This document shows positions 1 to 7,558 of a DNA stretch of 15,131 bases, one piece after another. The position numbers and the translations under genes were made by a program. A model generated the notes under the pieces. It had not been told where the DNA came from, did not search any database, and saw only the letters and a program-made list of their open reading frames with translations. Within the stretch, counting starts at the first letter, position 1, and every line of letters starts with the position of its first letter. Location of the stretch: the NCBI GenBank assembly GCA_040002995.1, contig JBDUDK010000063.1, positions 1 to 15,131 of the forward strand, in the 5' to 3' direction. The DNA is from JBDUDK01 sp040002995. Lineage in GTDB: Bacteria > Actinomycetota > Acidimicrobiia > Acidimicrobiales > Ilumatobacteraceae.

Positions 1-858
1 TCAATGCTGAATTCGACGGGCGGCATCGAATGCGACTTCACCGTCACGCGCCTAGCCGTCGACCGCTTCCTGATCGTCACCGGCACCGCGTTCGGCCGTC
101 ACGACCTCTCGTGGATTGAAGAGCATGCACCCGACGATGGTTCGGTGACCGTGCGCGACATCACGTCGTCGATGGCGTGTTTCGGCCTGTGGGGACCACT
201 CGCTCGCGACATCCTCGCCGGCGTCACCGCCGACGACCTGACGTTCTCCTACATGCAGGCACGGCGCGTCACGGTGGCCGACGTGCCCTGCTGGGCGCTA
301 CGCGTCACCTACGTGGGCGAGCTTGGTTGGGAGCTCTACCCGCCCGCTGAATTCGGACTGCGGCTGTGGGATGCGTTGATGGAGGCGGGCGGGCCCCACG
401 GACTCGTGCCGGGCGGATACCGGGCCATCGACTCGCTGCGTCTCGAGAAGGGCTACCGAGTGTGGGGAAGCGACATCACGAGCGAGACCGATCCCTTCTC
501 ATCGGGACTCGGCTTCGCCGTGCGGCTCACCAAACCCGTCGAGTTCATCGGGCGCGACAAGCTCGCCGAACTCTCCCCCGACGGTGGTCGCCAACGGCTC
601 TGCTGCCTCGTGCTCGCCGACGCCCACTCTGTCGCGCTCGGAAACGAGCCGGTGAAGTTGGACGACGAGGTCGTGGGTCGCGTCACCTCGGGCGGACTTG
701 GCTACACGCTCGGAGCATCGATCGCGTACGCGTGGCTACCGGCCGAACATTCGCAGCCAAGCACTCGCCTCACAGTCGAGGTCTTTGGTGTCGCGGTAGC
801 CGCCGAAGTCCGCGCTGACCCGCTGCTCGACCCTAAGGGCGAACGCATCCGGGCCTGA
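1..858 (+). CDS. GcvT-family folate-binding aminomethyltransferase domain, 5'-truncated (dimethylglycine/sarcosine dehydrogenase-like C-terminal part)
   Basis: The reading frame is open from the first base, so the gene starts left of the window; the ATG at 4 is internal. The 285 visible residues match the T-protein (GcvT) fold as found at the C-terminus of dimethylglycine and sarcosine dehydrogenases. Visible marks are GGIECD near residue 7, whose Asp is the conserved folate-site acid of the family, YVGELGWELY near 104, and SLRLEKGYRVWG near 145. The C-terminal barrel domain (about 195-285) contains GRVTSGG near 226. In this family the domain receives a methyl-derived one-carbon unit from an N-methylated amine and passes it to tetrahydrofolate in the cytoplasm. 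Whether an N-terminal FAD oxidase domain precedes it cannot be seen. A stand-alone aminomethyltransferase is the alternative; GcvT of the glycine cleavage system is less likely given the dehydrogenase-type motif wording. The synthetase gene follows 52 bases downstream on the same strand. Confidence 0.85.
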   Translation, partial: SMLNSTGGIECDFTVTRLAVDRFLIVTGTAFGRHDLSWIEEHAPDDGSVTVRDITSSMACFGLWGPLARDILAGVTADDLTFSYMQARRVTVADVPCWALRVTYVGELGWELYPPAEFGLRLWDALMEAGGPHGLVPGGYRAIDSLRLEKGYRVWGSDITSETDPFSSGLGFAVRLTKPVEFIGRDKLAELSPDGGRQRLCCLVLADAHSVALGNEPVKLDDEVVGRVTSGGLGYTLGASIAYAWLPAEHSQPSTRLTVEVFGVAVAAEVRADPLLDPKGERIRA

Positions 859-899
859 GTGGACTCCTCAAACGAGCGCCTACCATGCGCGCTCGACGC

Positions 900-907
900 A
901 GGGGGAG
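900..907 (+). promoter_or_regulatory. Ribosome binding site of the glutamine-synthetase-like gene
   Basis: AGGGGGAG lies three bases (CGA) before the ATG at 911. It is a strong purine-rich Shine-Dalgarno sequence with slightly short spacing, and it supports the ATG at 911 as the start. The 52-base gap 859-910 holds no clear promoter, so co-transcription with the preceding gene is plausible. Confidence 0.6.
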
Positions 908-910
908 CGA

Positions 911-2290
911 ATGTCGAGTCGCAAGGTCATCACGTCTGAAGAGCTGGCCACCAAGATCGCCGAGGGTGTGATCGACACCGTTCTTCTCGTGTTCCCCGAC
1001 TTGCAAGGTCGGTTCATGGGCAAACGCGTGACGGGCCACTTCTGGCTGGAGCACGTCGCCACTCCTGAGGGGATCGAGGCCTGCAACTACCTGCTCGCGG
1101 TCGACGTCGACATGAACGTGCTGCCCGGCTACCGATTTGCCAATTGGGACCTCGGCTACGGCGACTTTCGGGCGGTGGCTGATCTGTCGACGATCCGCAT
1201 CATCCCGTGGCTCGAGAAAACCGCGCTCGTGCTGAGCGACCTGTACGACGTCGACACGGGAGCACCGATCGAGGTGGCTCCCCGCCAGATCCTGCGGCGC
1301 CAGGTCGAACGGGCCAGCGCCATGGGCTACACGATGATGTTCGGTTCGGAGCTGGAGTTCTTCTTGTTCCGCGAGACCTACGAGGAAGCCTTCGCCAAGG
1401 GCTACCGCAATCTCACGCCGCACGCCAACTACATCCAGGACTACCACATCCTGCAGACGACCAAAGATGAGTACGTCATCCGCCAGATTCGCAACGGCAT
1501 GGACGGCGCGGGCGTGCCGATCGAGTTCTCCAAGGGCGAGGCCGAGTGGGGACAGCACGAGATCAACCTGCGCTACGCCGACGCGCTCGAGATGGCCGAT
1601 CGCAATGCCATCTATAAGAACGGCGCGAAGGAGATCGCCCACATGAACGGGCGGGCGATCACGTTCATGGCCAAATACGACATCGCGAAGGTGGGCTCGA
1701 GCTGCCACATCCACTCGAGCGTGTGGAACGCCGACGCGACGAGCAGCCTGATGTACGACCACGACGGTACCCACCACATGAGCGACCTGTTCCGCTGGTA
1801 CCTCGGCGGGCTCATGGCCACGGCGCGACCGCTGGCGTGGATGTTCGCCCACTACGTCAACAGCTACAAGCGCTACCAGCCTGACTCGTGGGCCCCGACT
1901 GCGGTGGCGTGGGGAGTCGACAATCGCACATGCGGGTTCCGCAAGGTCGGCCACAGTCAGGGCACGCGCGTCGAGAGCCGGATTCCCGGAGGAGATACGA
2001 ACACCTACCTCGCGTTCGCGGCCACGATCGCCGGCGGCCTGCACGGCATCAGCAACAAGATCGAGCCACCCGAGCCGTACATGGGCAACGGGTATACGGC
2101 CATCGACGTCGAGCGCGTTCCGTGGAACCTGGTGGAGGCGATCGAGCTGCTCGAGGGGAGCGACATCGCCAAGGCGGCCTTTGGCGACGACGTCCATTTC
2201 CACCTGCTCAACACGGCCAAGCAGGAATGGGCCTACTTCAACAAGACCGTCACGGATTGGGAGCTGTTCCGCAATTTCGAGCGGATCTAA
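911..2290 (+). CDS. Glutamine-synthetase-superfamily enzyme, probable gamma-glutamyl-amine ligase (GlnA3/GlnA4/PuuA-like)
   Basis: This 459-residue protein has the full synthetase layout: beta-grasp region (about 1-105) and catalytic domain. Metal and nucleotide residues are intact: GSELEFFLF (145-153, Glu147 and Glu149), Glu210 and Glu217 in the GEAEWGQHE stretch, His266 in SCHIH, NSYKR (317-321), and RVESR (353-357, Glu355 and Arg357). Two features differ from ammonia-assimilating GlnA. The flap glutamate (Glu327 of Salmonella GlnA, in PGYEAP) is Trp327 here (PDSWAP). The NLYDLP adenylylation loop is replaced by an EPYMGNGY stretch around 388-395. The DGSS ammonium-site motif of the N-terminal domain is also not recognisable. 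Such changes are typical of superfamily members that join glutamate to organic amines such as polyamines, ethanolamine or methylamine. The substrate is unknown. The neighbour is a one-carbon-transfer enzyme, which suggests amine catabolism. Main alternative: an uncharacterised synthetase with another amino acceptor. Confidence 0.9.
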   Translation: MSSRKVITSEELATKIAEGVIDTVLLVFPDLQGRFMGKRVTGHFWLEHVATPEGIEACNYLLAVDVDMNVLPGYRFANWDLGYGDFRAVADLSTIRIIPWLEKTALVLSDLYDVDTGAPIEVAPRQILRRQVERASAMGYTMMFGSELEFFLFRETYEEAFAKGYRNLTPHANYIQDYHILQTTKDEYVIRQIRNGMDGAGVPIEFSKGEAEWGQHEINLRYADALEMADRNAIYKNGAKEIAHMNGRAITFMAKYDIAKVGSSCHIHSSVWNADATSSLMYDHDGTHHMSDLFRWYLGGLMATARPLAWMFAHYVNSYKRYQPDSWAPTAVAWGVDNRTCGFRKVGHSQGTRVESRIPGGDTNTYLAFAATIAGGLHGISNKIEPPEPYMGNGYTAIDVERVPWNLVEAIELLEGSDIAKAAFGDDVHFHLLNTAKQEWAYFNKTVTDWELFRNFERI

Positions 2291-2297
2291 GGAGAGC

Positions 2298-2335
2298 CCA
2301 AGTCCGCTAGGGGGTTCCAAGTCCGCTAGGGGGTT
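2298..2335. repeat. Exact 19-bp tandem direct repeat (2 copies) at the convergent gene junction
   Basis: CCAAGTCCGCTAGGGGGTT occurs at 2298-2316 and again, directly abutting and without mismatch, at 2317-2335. The nuoN stop codon (TAG on the minus strand, 2326-2328) and its last two codons (2329-2334) lie in the second copy. The synthetase stop (2288-2290) lies eight bases before the first copy. No stem longer than about four pairs or T-tract can be drawn from it, so it is not an obvious intrinsic terminator. It looks like a recent slippage or tandem duplication, or an unknown protein-binding repeat. Confidence 0.95.
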
Positions 2336-3819
2336 GCAGTCAGGATCGGCACCGCGTGGCGGGCGGCGTCGAGCACCACCGATGGGGCGACCCCGGCCAC
2401 GATCGTGAACGCCGCGGCGATGGCGATCGCGAACCCCGCCGATGCCGGCACGCTGATCGGCGCGGTGTTGTCGTCGGCGGGATCGGCGAGGAACATCGAC
2501 ACCGTGATCCGCAGATAGAGGTATGCGGCGATGACGGCCGACAGCATCGCGATGATGGCCAGGGCGTACGACTGCCGATCGACCGCGGCGGAGATCACCT
2601 CGAACTTCGCGAGGAACCCGCTCGTGAGCGGCACACCGGCTTGTGACAGCAAGAGGAGCGCGAAGACCAGTGCCAGCACGGGGCGGCGGCGCCCGAGACC
2701 ACGGAAGTCGTCGAGTGAGTAGGCCGCGTCGCCTCGACGCGCCACGAGCGTGACGACGGCGAACGTACCGACCACGAGAAACGTGTACGCGAGGAGATAG
2801 AAGAGCGCGGCCGCGGTGCCCTCGGGCGATGCCGCTTGCACGGCTACGAGGATGAACCCGGCGTGGCTAATCGAGGAGTACGCCAGCATCCGCTTCACGT
2901 TCGTCTGCACAACGGCCAAGACCGCGCCGACGACCAGCGTGAGCACGGCGAGCACGAACACCGCAGGGCGCCAGTCGCTCGCGTAGGTGGCAAAGCAGAC
3001 GACGAACACGCGCAACAGTCCCGCGAATCCGGCGGCCTTGGCGGCCGAAGCCATGAATCCCGTAACGGGCGAGGGGGCTCCCTCGTACACGTCGGGTGAC
3101 CACGTGTGGAACGGGACGGCCGCCACCTTGAAGCCGAGTCCGACGAGCATGAGCGCCAAACCGGCGAGCAGCAGACCGTTCTCGAGCAGCACGTTCGCCT
3201 GCAGGAAGTCTTGGATCTTCACCAGGTTCGTGGTGCCCGTGGCTCCGTAGGTAAGCGCGACTCCGTAGAGGAAAAACGCGGACGAGAAGCCGCCGAGCAC
3301 GAAGTACTTGAGCGCGGACTCCCGCGACTGCAGGCGCCGGGCATGGCTGCCCGCGAGGATGTACAGCGCGATCGAGAGCGTCTCGAGTCCGAGGAACAAC
3401 ACGATGAGATCGTTCGCCGAGGCCATCACGATGCCGCCGACGGCAGTGAGCAGCAGAAGGGCGTAGACCTCACACCCATCGAGGTCTTCGCGGCGGAGGT
3501 AGTCGTCGGCGACGAGGGCCGTGAGGAACACCGCACTGGCTATCGCGATCGTGAAGAAGACCGAGAACCGGTCGAACCCCAACGCGCCACCGAGGAGCGA
3601 GCGGGCTCCGTGCTCGCCGATGTCGTGCCAGAGGAAGAACCCGAGCGTGACCGTCGCCAGCGCGATGAGACACGTGAAGGCGGCGTAGGCGCCGCGTGGG
3701 AACAGCTTCGGGCGGAGCACCGCTCCGACCATGAGGACAAGGGCCCCACCGAGTAGCACGAGGATCGGGGTGAGCGCCCACCACTGGATCGCCGGGCCCT
3801 TGAACACGCCGAGGATCAT
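2326..3819 (-). CDS. nuoN: NADH-quinone oxidoreductase subunit N
   Basis: A 497-residue, very hydrophobic protein with about 14 membrane helices, the usual NuoN length. It is one of the three antiporter-like proton-pumping subunits of complex I in the cytoplasmic membrane. The central-axis charged residues are visible: the Glu in GLETLSIALY (about 145), Lys231 in GFKVAAVPFHTW, Lys261 in SAAKAAGF, and Lys405 in FLAKFEV, corresponding to E. coli Glu133, Lys217, Lys247 and Lys395. VPFHTWSPDVYEGAP (235-249) is the NuoN signature. The start is the ATG at 3819, which overlaps the nuoM stop as ATGA and follows GGTGG on the coding strand. A longer open frame reaching 3987 has an Arg-rich, non-membrane leader that is just antisense-like nuoM sequence. 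It is the last gene of the nuo block; its stop codon lies in a 19-bp tandem repeat. Confidence 0.98.
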   Translation of the reverse strand: MILGVFKGPAIQWWALTPILVLLGGALVLMVGAVLRPKLFPRGAYAAFTCLIALATVTLGFFLWHDIGEHGARSLLGGALGFDRFSVFFTIAIASAVFLTALVADDYLRREDLDGCEVYALLLLTAVGGIVMASANDLIVLFLGLETLSIALYILAGSHARRLQSRESALKYFVLGGFSSAFFLYGVALTYGATGTTNLVKIQDFLQANVLLENGLLLAGLALMLVGLGFKVAAVPFHTWSPDVYEGAPSPVTGFMASAAKAAGFAGLLRVFVVCFATYASDWRPAVFVLAVLTLVVGAVLAVVQTNVKRMLAYSSISHAGFILVAVQAASPEGTAAALFYLLAYTFLVVGTFAVVTLVARRGDAAYSLDDFRGLGRRRPVLALVFALLLLSQAGVPLTSGFLAKFEVISAAVDRQSYALAIIAMLSAVIAAYLYLRITVSMFLADPADDNTAPISVPASAGFAIAIAAAFTIVAGVAPSVVLDAARHAVPILTATP

Positions 3820-5354
3820 GGATTGCCACCCGCGGCGACCTCGGGCTGGTGATAGCCCGTCTTCTCCTCGACGTGCGCGATGAGTTGCTTCACCGAGGGC
3901 TGGATCCGATCGAGCATGGGCTTCGGGAACACGCCGGAGAAGACGATGAGCCCGACGAGCGGCAGCATCACCAGACCTTCGCTCCACGTCATCTCGGGGA
4001 AGTGCGCGTTCGCTTCGTCGGGCTCACCGTGGAAGACCCTTTGGTACGCCCAGAGTAGGTACAACGCCGCGAGGATGACGCCTGTGGCGGCGACCACGGT
4101 CCACCAGCGGTACGTGACGAACGATCCGATCAGCACCAGGAACTCGCCGACGAACCCGTTCAGCCCGGGTACCCCGATCGACGACAGGGCGAGCACCATG
4201 AAGCACGCCGCGAAAATGGGCGCGGGTTTCTGAATGCCCTTGAGTTGGCTGATCTCTCGCGTGTGACGCCGCTCGCTGATCATGCCCACGATCAAGAAGA
4301 GACCGCCGGTGGTGACACCGTGGTTGATCATCTGCAGCACGCCGCCCGACATCGACTGCGTCGTCATGGCGAACGTGCCCATGACGATGAAGCCGAGGTG
4401 AGCAACCGACGAATACGCAACGAGTCGCTTCAGGTCGTGCTGCATCGCCGCGCAGATCGCGCCATAGACGATGCCGATCACGCCGAGCGTGACGAGGGTG
4501 GGGGCGAACCAACGGGCCGCCTCGGGAAACAGGTAGAGCCCGAAGCGGAGGAAGCCGTACGTGCCCAGCTTCAGCATGACTCCCGCGAGGATCACCGAGC
4601 CGGCGGTGGGGGCCTCGGTGTGCGCATCGGGGAGCCATGTGTGCAGCGGGAACAGCGGGACCTTCACGGCGAACGCGACCGCGAACGACAAGAAGAGCCA
4701 CCGGCCCGTTGAGGTGGCGAAGTCGCCTTTCGTGGCGATCTCGACGAGGTCGAACGTGAGGATGCCAGAATGGGCTCGATAGAGCAACACCGTGGCCAGG
4801 ACGCCCACGAGCATGAATGCGGAGCCGGCCATGGTGAAGAGGAAGAACTTCACGGCGGCATAGACACGCTTGTCGTAGCCCCAGCCACCGATGAGGAAGT
4901 ACATCGGTACGAGCACGATCTCGAAGAAGACGAAGAACACGAAGAGATCCAGCGACAGGAAAGAGCCCATGATGCCCGCCTCGAGCAGGAGCAACCAGGC
5001 GGTGAACGCCTTCTCGTCCTGGTGCGGACGGGCCCCGAGTAGCGCGATCGGAAACAGAATTCCCGACAGCACCACGAGGAAGAGCGAGATGCCGTCGACG
5101 CCGAGGTGCCAACTCACGCCGAGCGCGCCGATCCACAGATGTTTCGACACGAACTGGAAGCCACCATCGCCACCGGTGGCATACGCGCCGAGGAGCCACA
5201 CGCTGAGGGCGCCCGCGGTGACGCTGAACATCACACCGATGAGCCGCACAAGATCGGCGCGCGCGGAAGGGAGCAACGCCACCACGAGCGCGCCGGCGGC
5301 GGGCAGCAGCACCAGGACGGTGAGGATGGGGAAGCCGAGCGTGGAATGGTCCAT
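3816..5354 (-). CDS. nuoM: NADH-quinone oxidoreductase subunit M
   Basis: A 512-residue multi-span membrane protein, the middle antiporter-like proton pump of complex I. Family residues are intact: Glu145 in FFEIVLVPMYFLIG, Lys231 in AFAVKVPLFPLHTWLPDAH, Lys262 in LKLGTYGFLR, and Glu404 in GFVGEFLVL, matching E. coli Glu144, Lys234, Lys265 and Glu407. PLHTWLPDAHTEAPTAGS (236-253) is diagnostic. I start it at the ATG at 5354, where the protein begins MDHSTLGFPILTVL. That ATG shares one base with the nuoL stop (TGATG) and has GAGGGG seven bases upstream. An in-frame extension to 5597 would add about 80 Arg-rich residues that do not belong to the family. The stop overlaps the nuoN start by four bases. 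Confidence 0.98.
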   Translation of the reverse strand: MDHSTLGFPILTVLVLLPAAGALVVALLPSARADLVRLIGVMFSVTAGALSVWLLGAYATGGDGGFQFVSKHLWIGALGVSWHLGVDGISLFLVVLSGILFPIALLGARPHQDEKAFTAWLLLLEAGIMGSFLSLDLFVFFVFFEIVLVPMYFLIGGWGYDKRVYAAVKFFLFTMAGSAFMLVGVLATVLLYRAHSGILTFDLVEIATKGDFATSTGRWLFLSFAVAFAVKVPLFPLHTWLPDAHTEAPTAGSVILAGVMLKLGTYGFLRFGLYLFPEAARWFAPTLVTLGVIGIVYGAICAAMQHDLKRLVAYSSVAHLGFIVMGTFAMTTQSMSGGVLQMINHGVTTGGLFLIVGMISERRHTREISQLKGIQKPAPIFAACFMVLALSSIGVPGLNGFVGEFLVLIGSFVTYRWWTVVAATGVILAALYLLWAYQRVFHGEPDEANAHFPEMTWSEGLVMLPLVGLIVFSGVFPKPMLDRIQPSVKQLIAHVEEKTGYHQPEVAAGGNP

Positions 5355-7237
5355 CACCACGCCCCTCGACTTATGAACCAGGCGAGAAGCGCCACCGCCC
5401 CTACCGCGATACCCAACGCGTAGTTGCGCACGTAGCCCGTCTGCAGACGGCGCAGACCCGTGCCCGCGCCCTTGGCGATCGCGCCGGCACCGTTCACTGC
5501 ACCGTCGATGATGGTCCGGTCGAACCACTCCACGGCCAGGAACGACCGGCGTCCGGGTCCGCCGACGAACGCGGAGTACGCGTCGTCGACGCCCCACGCG
5601 CGCGCCAGGATCTCGGGCTCGAACGCCTTGACGCGCTTACGCAAATAGACCGCGTACGCGACCGCGATACCCGCGAGACCGGCCAGGGTGGCAAGGATCG
5701 CGAGCGCCCACTTTCCACCGGGTCCGAACGACGAGACGGCGAGCCGATCGCCGAACACCGGCTCGAGCCAGCGATCGAGCAACTTGGTCGATGATGTGAA
5801 GGGAAGGTTCAAGCCTCCACCGACGATGGACAGGCCGGCGAGGACGACGAGCGGGGTGAGCATGATCCATGGCGACTCGTGCGGCTTCTCACCGTGGGGC
5901 CGGTTCTCGTCACCCCAGCGCGCGTCGCCGTAGAACACCATGAACACCTGGCGGCTCATGTAGTACGCGGTGAGGAGGGCCGTGACCAGTCCGATCGCCC
6001 ACAGCGCGGGACTTTTGTCCCAAGCGTGGAGCAGGATCTCGTCCTTCGACCAGAACCCGGCGAACGGCGGCACGCCGGCGATCGCGAGCCAACCGATGAT
6101 GAACGTCACCGCGGTCACGGGCATGAGCTTGCGGAGAGCGCCCATACGCCGCATGTCCTGCTCGTCGTGGGTGCCGTGGATGACCGACCCGGCGCCGAGG
6201 AACATGAGTGCCTTGAAGAAGGCGTGCGTGACCATGTGAAAGACCGCGGCGACGTACGCGCCCGAGCCCACGGCGAGAAACATGTACCCGAGTTGGCTGA
6301 TCGTCGAGTAGGCGAGTACCCGCTTGATGTCGTTCTGCGCGACCGCGCACGTCGCCGCAAACAGCGCGGTGACGGCACCGACGATCGCGATCACGGTGAG
6401 CGCGCCCTTCGCCTCGGCCAGAATCGGGTTCACGCGGCACATCAAATAGACGCCCGCGGTAACCATGGTGGCCGCGTGGATCAGTGCCGACACGGGCGTG
6501 GGGCCTTCCATGGCGTCGGGCAACCACACGTAGAGCGGCAGCTGTGCCGACTTCCCGCACGCGCCGAGGAACAGCAACAGCGCAATCGCCGTGGCGGTGC
6601 TGTGCGAGAGCGAGTCCGCCTTCCCGAGCACGTCGACGTAGTTGAGCGAGCCGACCGCGCTCCAGGTGAGGAACATCGCGATCATGAAGCCCCAGTCGCC
6701 CACGCGGTTCGTGACGAACGCCTTCTTCGCGGCCCTGGCCGCAGTGTCACGCGTGAACCAGAACGCAATGAGGAAGTACGAACACGTTCCCACCCCCTCC
6801 CAACCGAGGAACGTGACGAGCAAGTTGTCGCCGAGTACGAGCATCAGCATCGAGAACGCGAACAGATTCATGTAGAGGAAGAACTTCGAGAAGTTCGCGT
6901 CTCCGTGCATGTAGCCCACCGCGTACAGGTGGATCAGTGCGCCCACGCCGGTGACGAACAGCGCCATCGTGATCGACAGCGGGTCGGCGAGGAACCCGAG
7001 GTCGACGCGAAGACCACCAACGGGCACCCACTGGAACAGTGTGTGCACGACCTGTCGTTCATCGGCCGACCGCGAAAGAAGGTCGAAGAAGACGCCCGCG
7101 CTGACAACGAACGAGCCCGTGACCGTGGCGGTGGCCAACCAGCCGGCTCGGGGTTCGCCCAGGCGGCGTCCGAACAACAGGATCAGCACGAATCCGGCGA
7201 GCGGGAGTGCAGGGATCAACCACACGACGGACAGCAC
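5354..7237 (-). CDS. nuoL: NADH-quinone oxidoreductase subunit L
   Basis: A 627-residue protein, full length for NuoL, the distal antiporter-like proton-pumping subunit of complex I. Conserved elements are Glu147 in LGWEGVGTCSYFLI, Lys229 in GKSAQLPLYVWLPDAMEGPT, His254 in ALIHAATMV, Lys305 in NDIKRVLAYSTISQLGYM, His334 and His338 in FHMVTHAFFKALMFL with Lys342, and Lys398 in FWSKDE. Beyond the 14-helix core, residues about 490-627 fit the lateral amphipathic helix and the final transmembrane anchor (ALGIAVGAVALLAWFI) that lies along NuoM and NuoN. The start is a GTG at 7237, three bases after the nuoK stop, with GAAGGG seven bases upstream. This is the only junction of the block without overlap. 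The stop shares one base with the nuoM start. Confidence 0.98.
   Translation of the reverse strand: MLSVVWLIPALPLAGFVLILLFGRRLGEPRAGWLATATVTGSFVVSAGVFFDLLSRSADERQVVHTLFQWVPVGGLRVDLGFLADPLSITMALFVTGVGALIHLYAVGYMHGDANFSKFFLYMNLFAFSMLMLVLGDNLLVTFLGWEGVGTCSYFLIAFWFTRDTAARAAKKAFVTNRVGDWGFMIAMFLTWSAVGSLNYVDVLGKADSLSHSTATAIALLLFLGACGKSAQLPLYVWLPDAMEGPTPVSALIHAATMVTAGVYLMCRVNPILAEAKGALTVIAIVGAVTALFAATCAVAQNDIKRVLAYSTISQLGYMFLAVGSGAYVAAVFHMVTHAFFKALMFLGAGSVIHGTHDEQDMRRMGALRKLMPVTAVTFIIGWLAIAGVPPFAGFWSKDEILLHAWDKSPALWAIGLVTALLTAYYMSRQVFMVFYGDARWGDENRPHGEKPHESPWIMLTPLVVLAGLSIVGGGLNLPFTSSTKLLDRWLEPVFGDRLAVSSFGPGGKWALAILATLAGLAGIAVAYAVYLRKRVKAFEPEILARAWGVDDAYSAFVGGPGRRSFLAVEWFDRTIIDGAVNGAGAIAKGAGTGLRRLQTGYVRNYALGIAVGAVALLAWFISRGAW
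5362..5367 (-). promoter_or_regulatory. Ribosome binding site deciding the nuoM start
   Basis: GAGGGG on the coding strand, seven bases before the nuoM ATG at 5354. It lies inside the last codons of nuoL and favours this start over the long in-frame upstream extension. Confidence 0.6.
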
Positions 7238-7240
7238 CGA

Positions 7241-7558
7241 TCAGCCCTTCATCAGAGCGATGTCGTCGGCTGTGGCCCCCGGTTTGCGCCGCAGGATGGC
7301 CACGATGATCCCCAACCCCACCACGACCTCCGCGGCCGCCACCACGAGAACGAAGAACACGACGGTCTGGCCCGATACGTCGTTCAGATGCCGGGCGAGC
7401 GCGACGAACGTGAGGTTGACAGCGTTGAGCATGAGCTCGACGCACATGAGCATCACCAATGGGTTGCGGCGGACAAGAAGTCCGACGGTGCCGATGGTGA
7501 ACAGCACCGCGCCCAGTGCGAGGTACCACGAGGCCGTTGTGTGTAGCGCAGCCACCAT
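7241..7558 (-). CDS. nuoK: NADH-quinone oxidoreductase subunit K
   Basis: A 105-residue protein with three membrane helices, normal for NuoK, which sits in the membrane arm between NuoH/J and the antiporter-like subunits. The two essential acidic residues are present: Glu41 in CVELMLNAVNL and Glu77 in AAAEVVVGLGI, matching E. coli Glu36 and Glu72. GLLVRRNPLVMLMCVELML (26-44) is the typical signature. The ATG at 7558 shares one base with the nuoJ stop (TGATG); a GTG directly before it (7561) is an equally in-frame alternative. GAAGGA lies about 12 bases upstream, so spacing is loose and coupling to nuoJ translation is likely. The in-frame extension upstream to 8524 is antisense-like nuoJ/nuoI sequence and not real protein. 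Confidence 0.97.
   Translation of the reverse strand: MVAALHTTASWYLALGAVLFTIGTVGLLVRRNPLVMLMCVELMLNAVNLTFVALARHLNDVSGQTVVFFVLVVAAAEVVVGLGIIVAILRRKPGATADDIALMKG
7245..7250 (-). promoter_or_regulatory. Ribosome binding site deciding the nuoL GTG start
   Basis: GAAGGG on the coding strand, seven bases before the GTG at 7237 and overlapping the last nuoK codons. It supports the GTG as the true nuoL start. Confidence 0.6.

Noticed and set aside
858..886. Possible promoter before the synthetase (TACCAT at 881-886 as -10)
   Set aside because: The upstream element is poor (TGGACT with 15-base spacing) and such hexamers are common by chance; evidence is too weak to annotate.
833..2320. A 495-codon open frame on the - strand, antisense to the synthetase gene
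   Set aside because: Val/Ala/Arg/His-rich shadow of the synthetase, which has all superfamily motifs on the + strand.
2291..2345. The tandem repeat as a bidirectional intrinsic terminator
   Set aside because: The copies are direct, not inverted; only three- to four-pair stems can be drawn and there is no T-tract on either strand.
5355..5597. N-terminal extension of nuoM (and similar extensions of nuoN, nuoK, nuoJ, nuoH and nuoG)
   Set aside because: These leaders are Arg/Ser-rich, unlike the family, and lie over the preceding gene. Overlapping stop/start signals and Shine-Dalgarno sequences support the shorter starts.
5879..7546. A 555-codon open frame on the + strand, antisense to nuoL/nuoK
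   Set aside because: Composition is extreme in His, Arg, Glu and Asp, as expected from the complement of hydrophobic membrane codons in GC-rich DNA. It shows no domain and covers convincing nuoL and nuoK.
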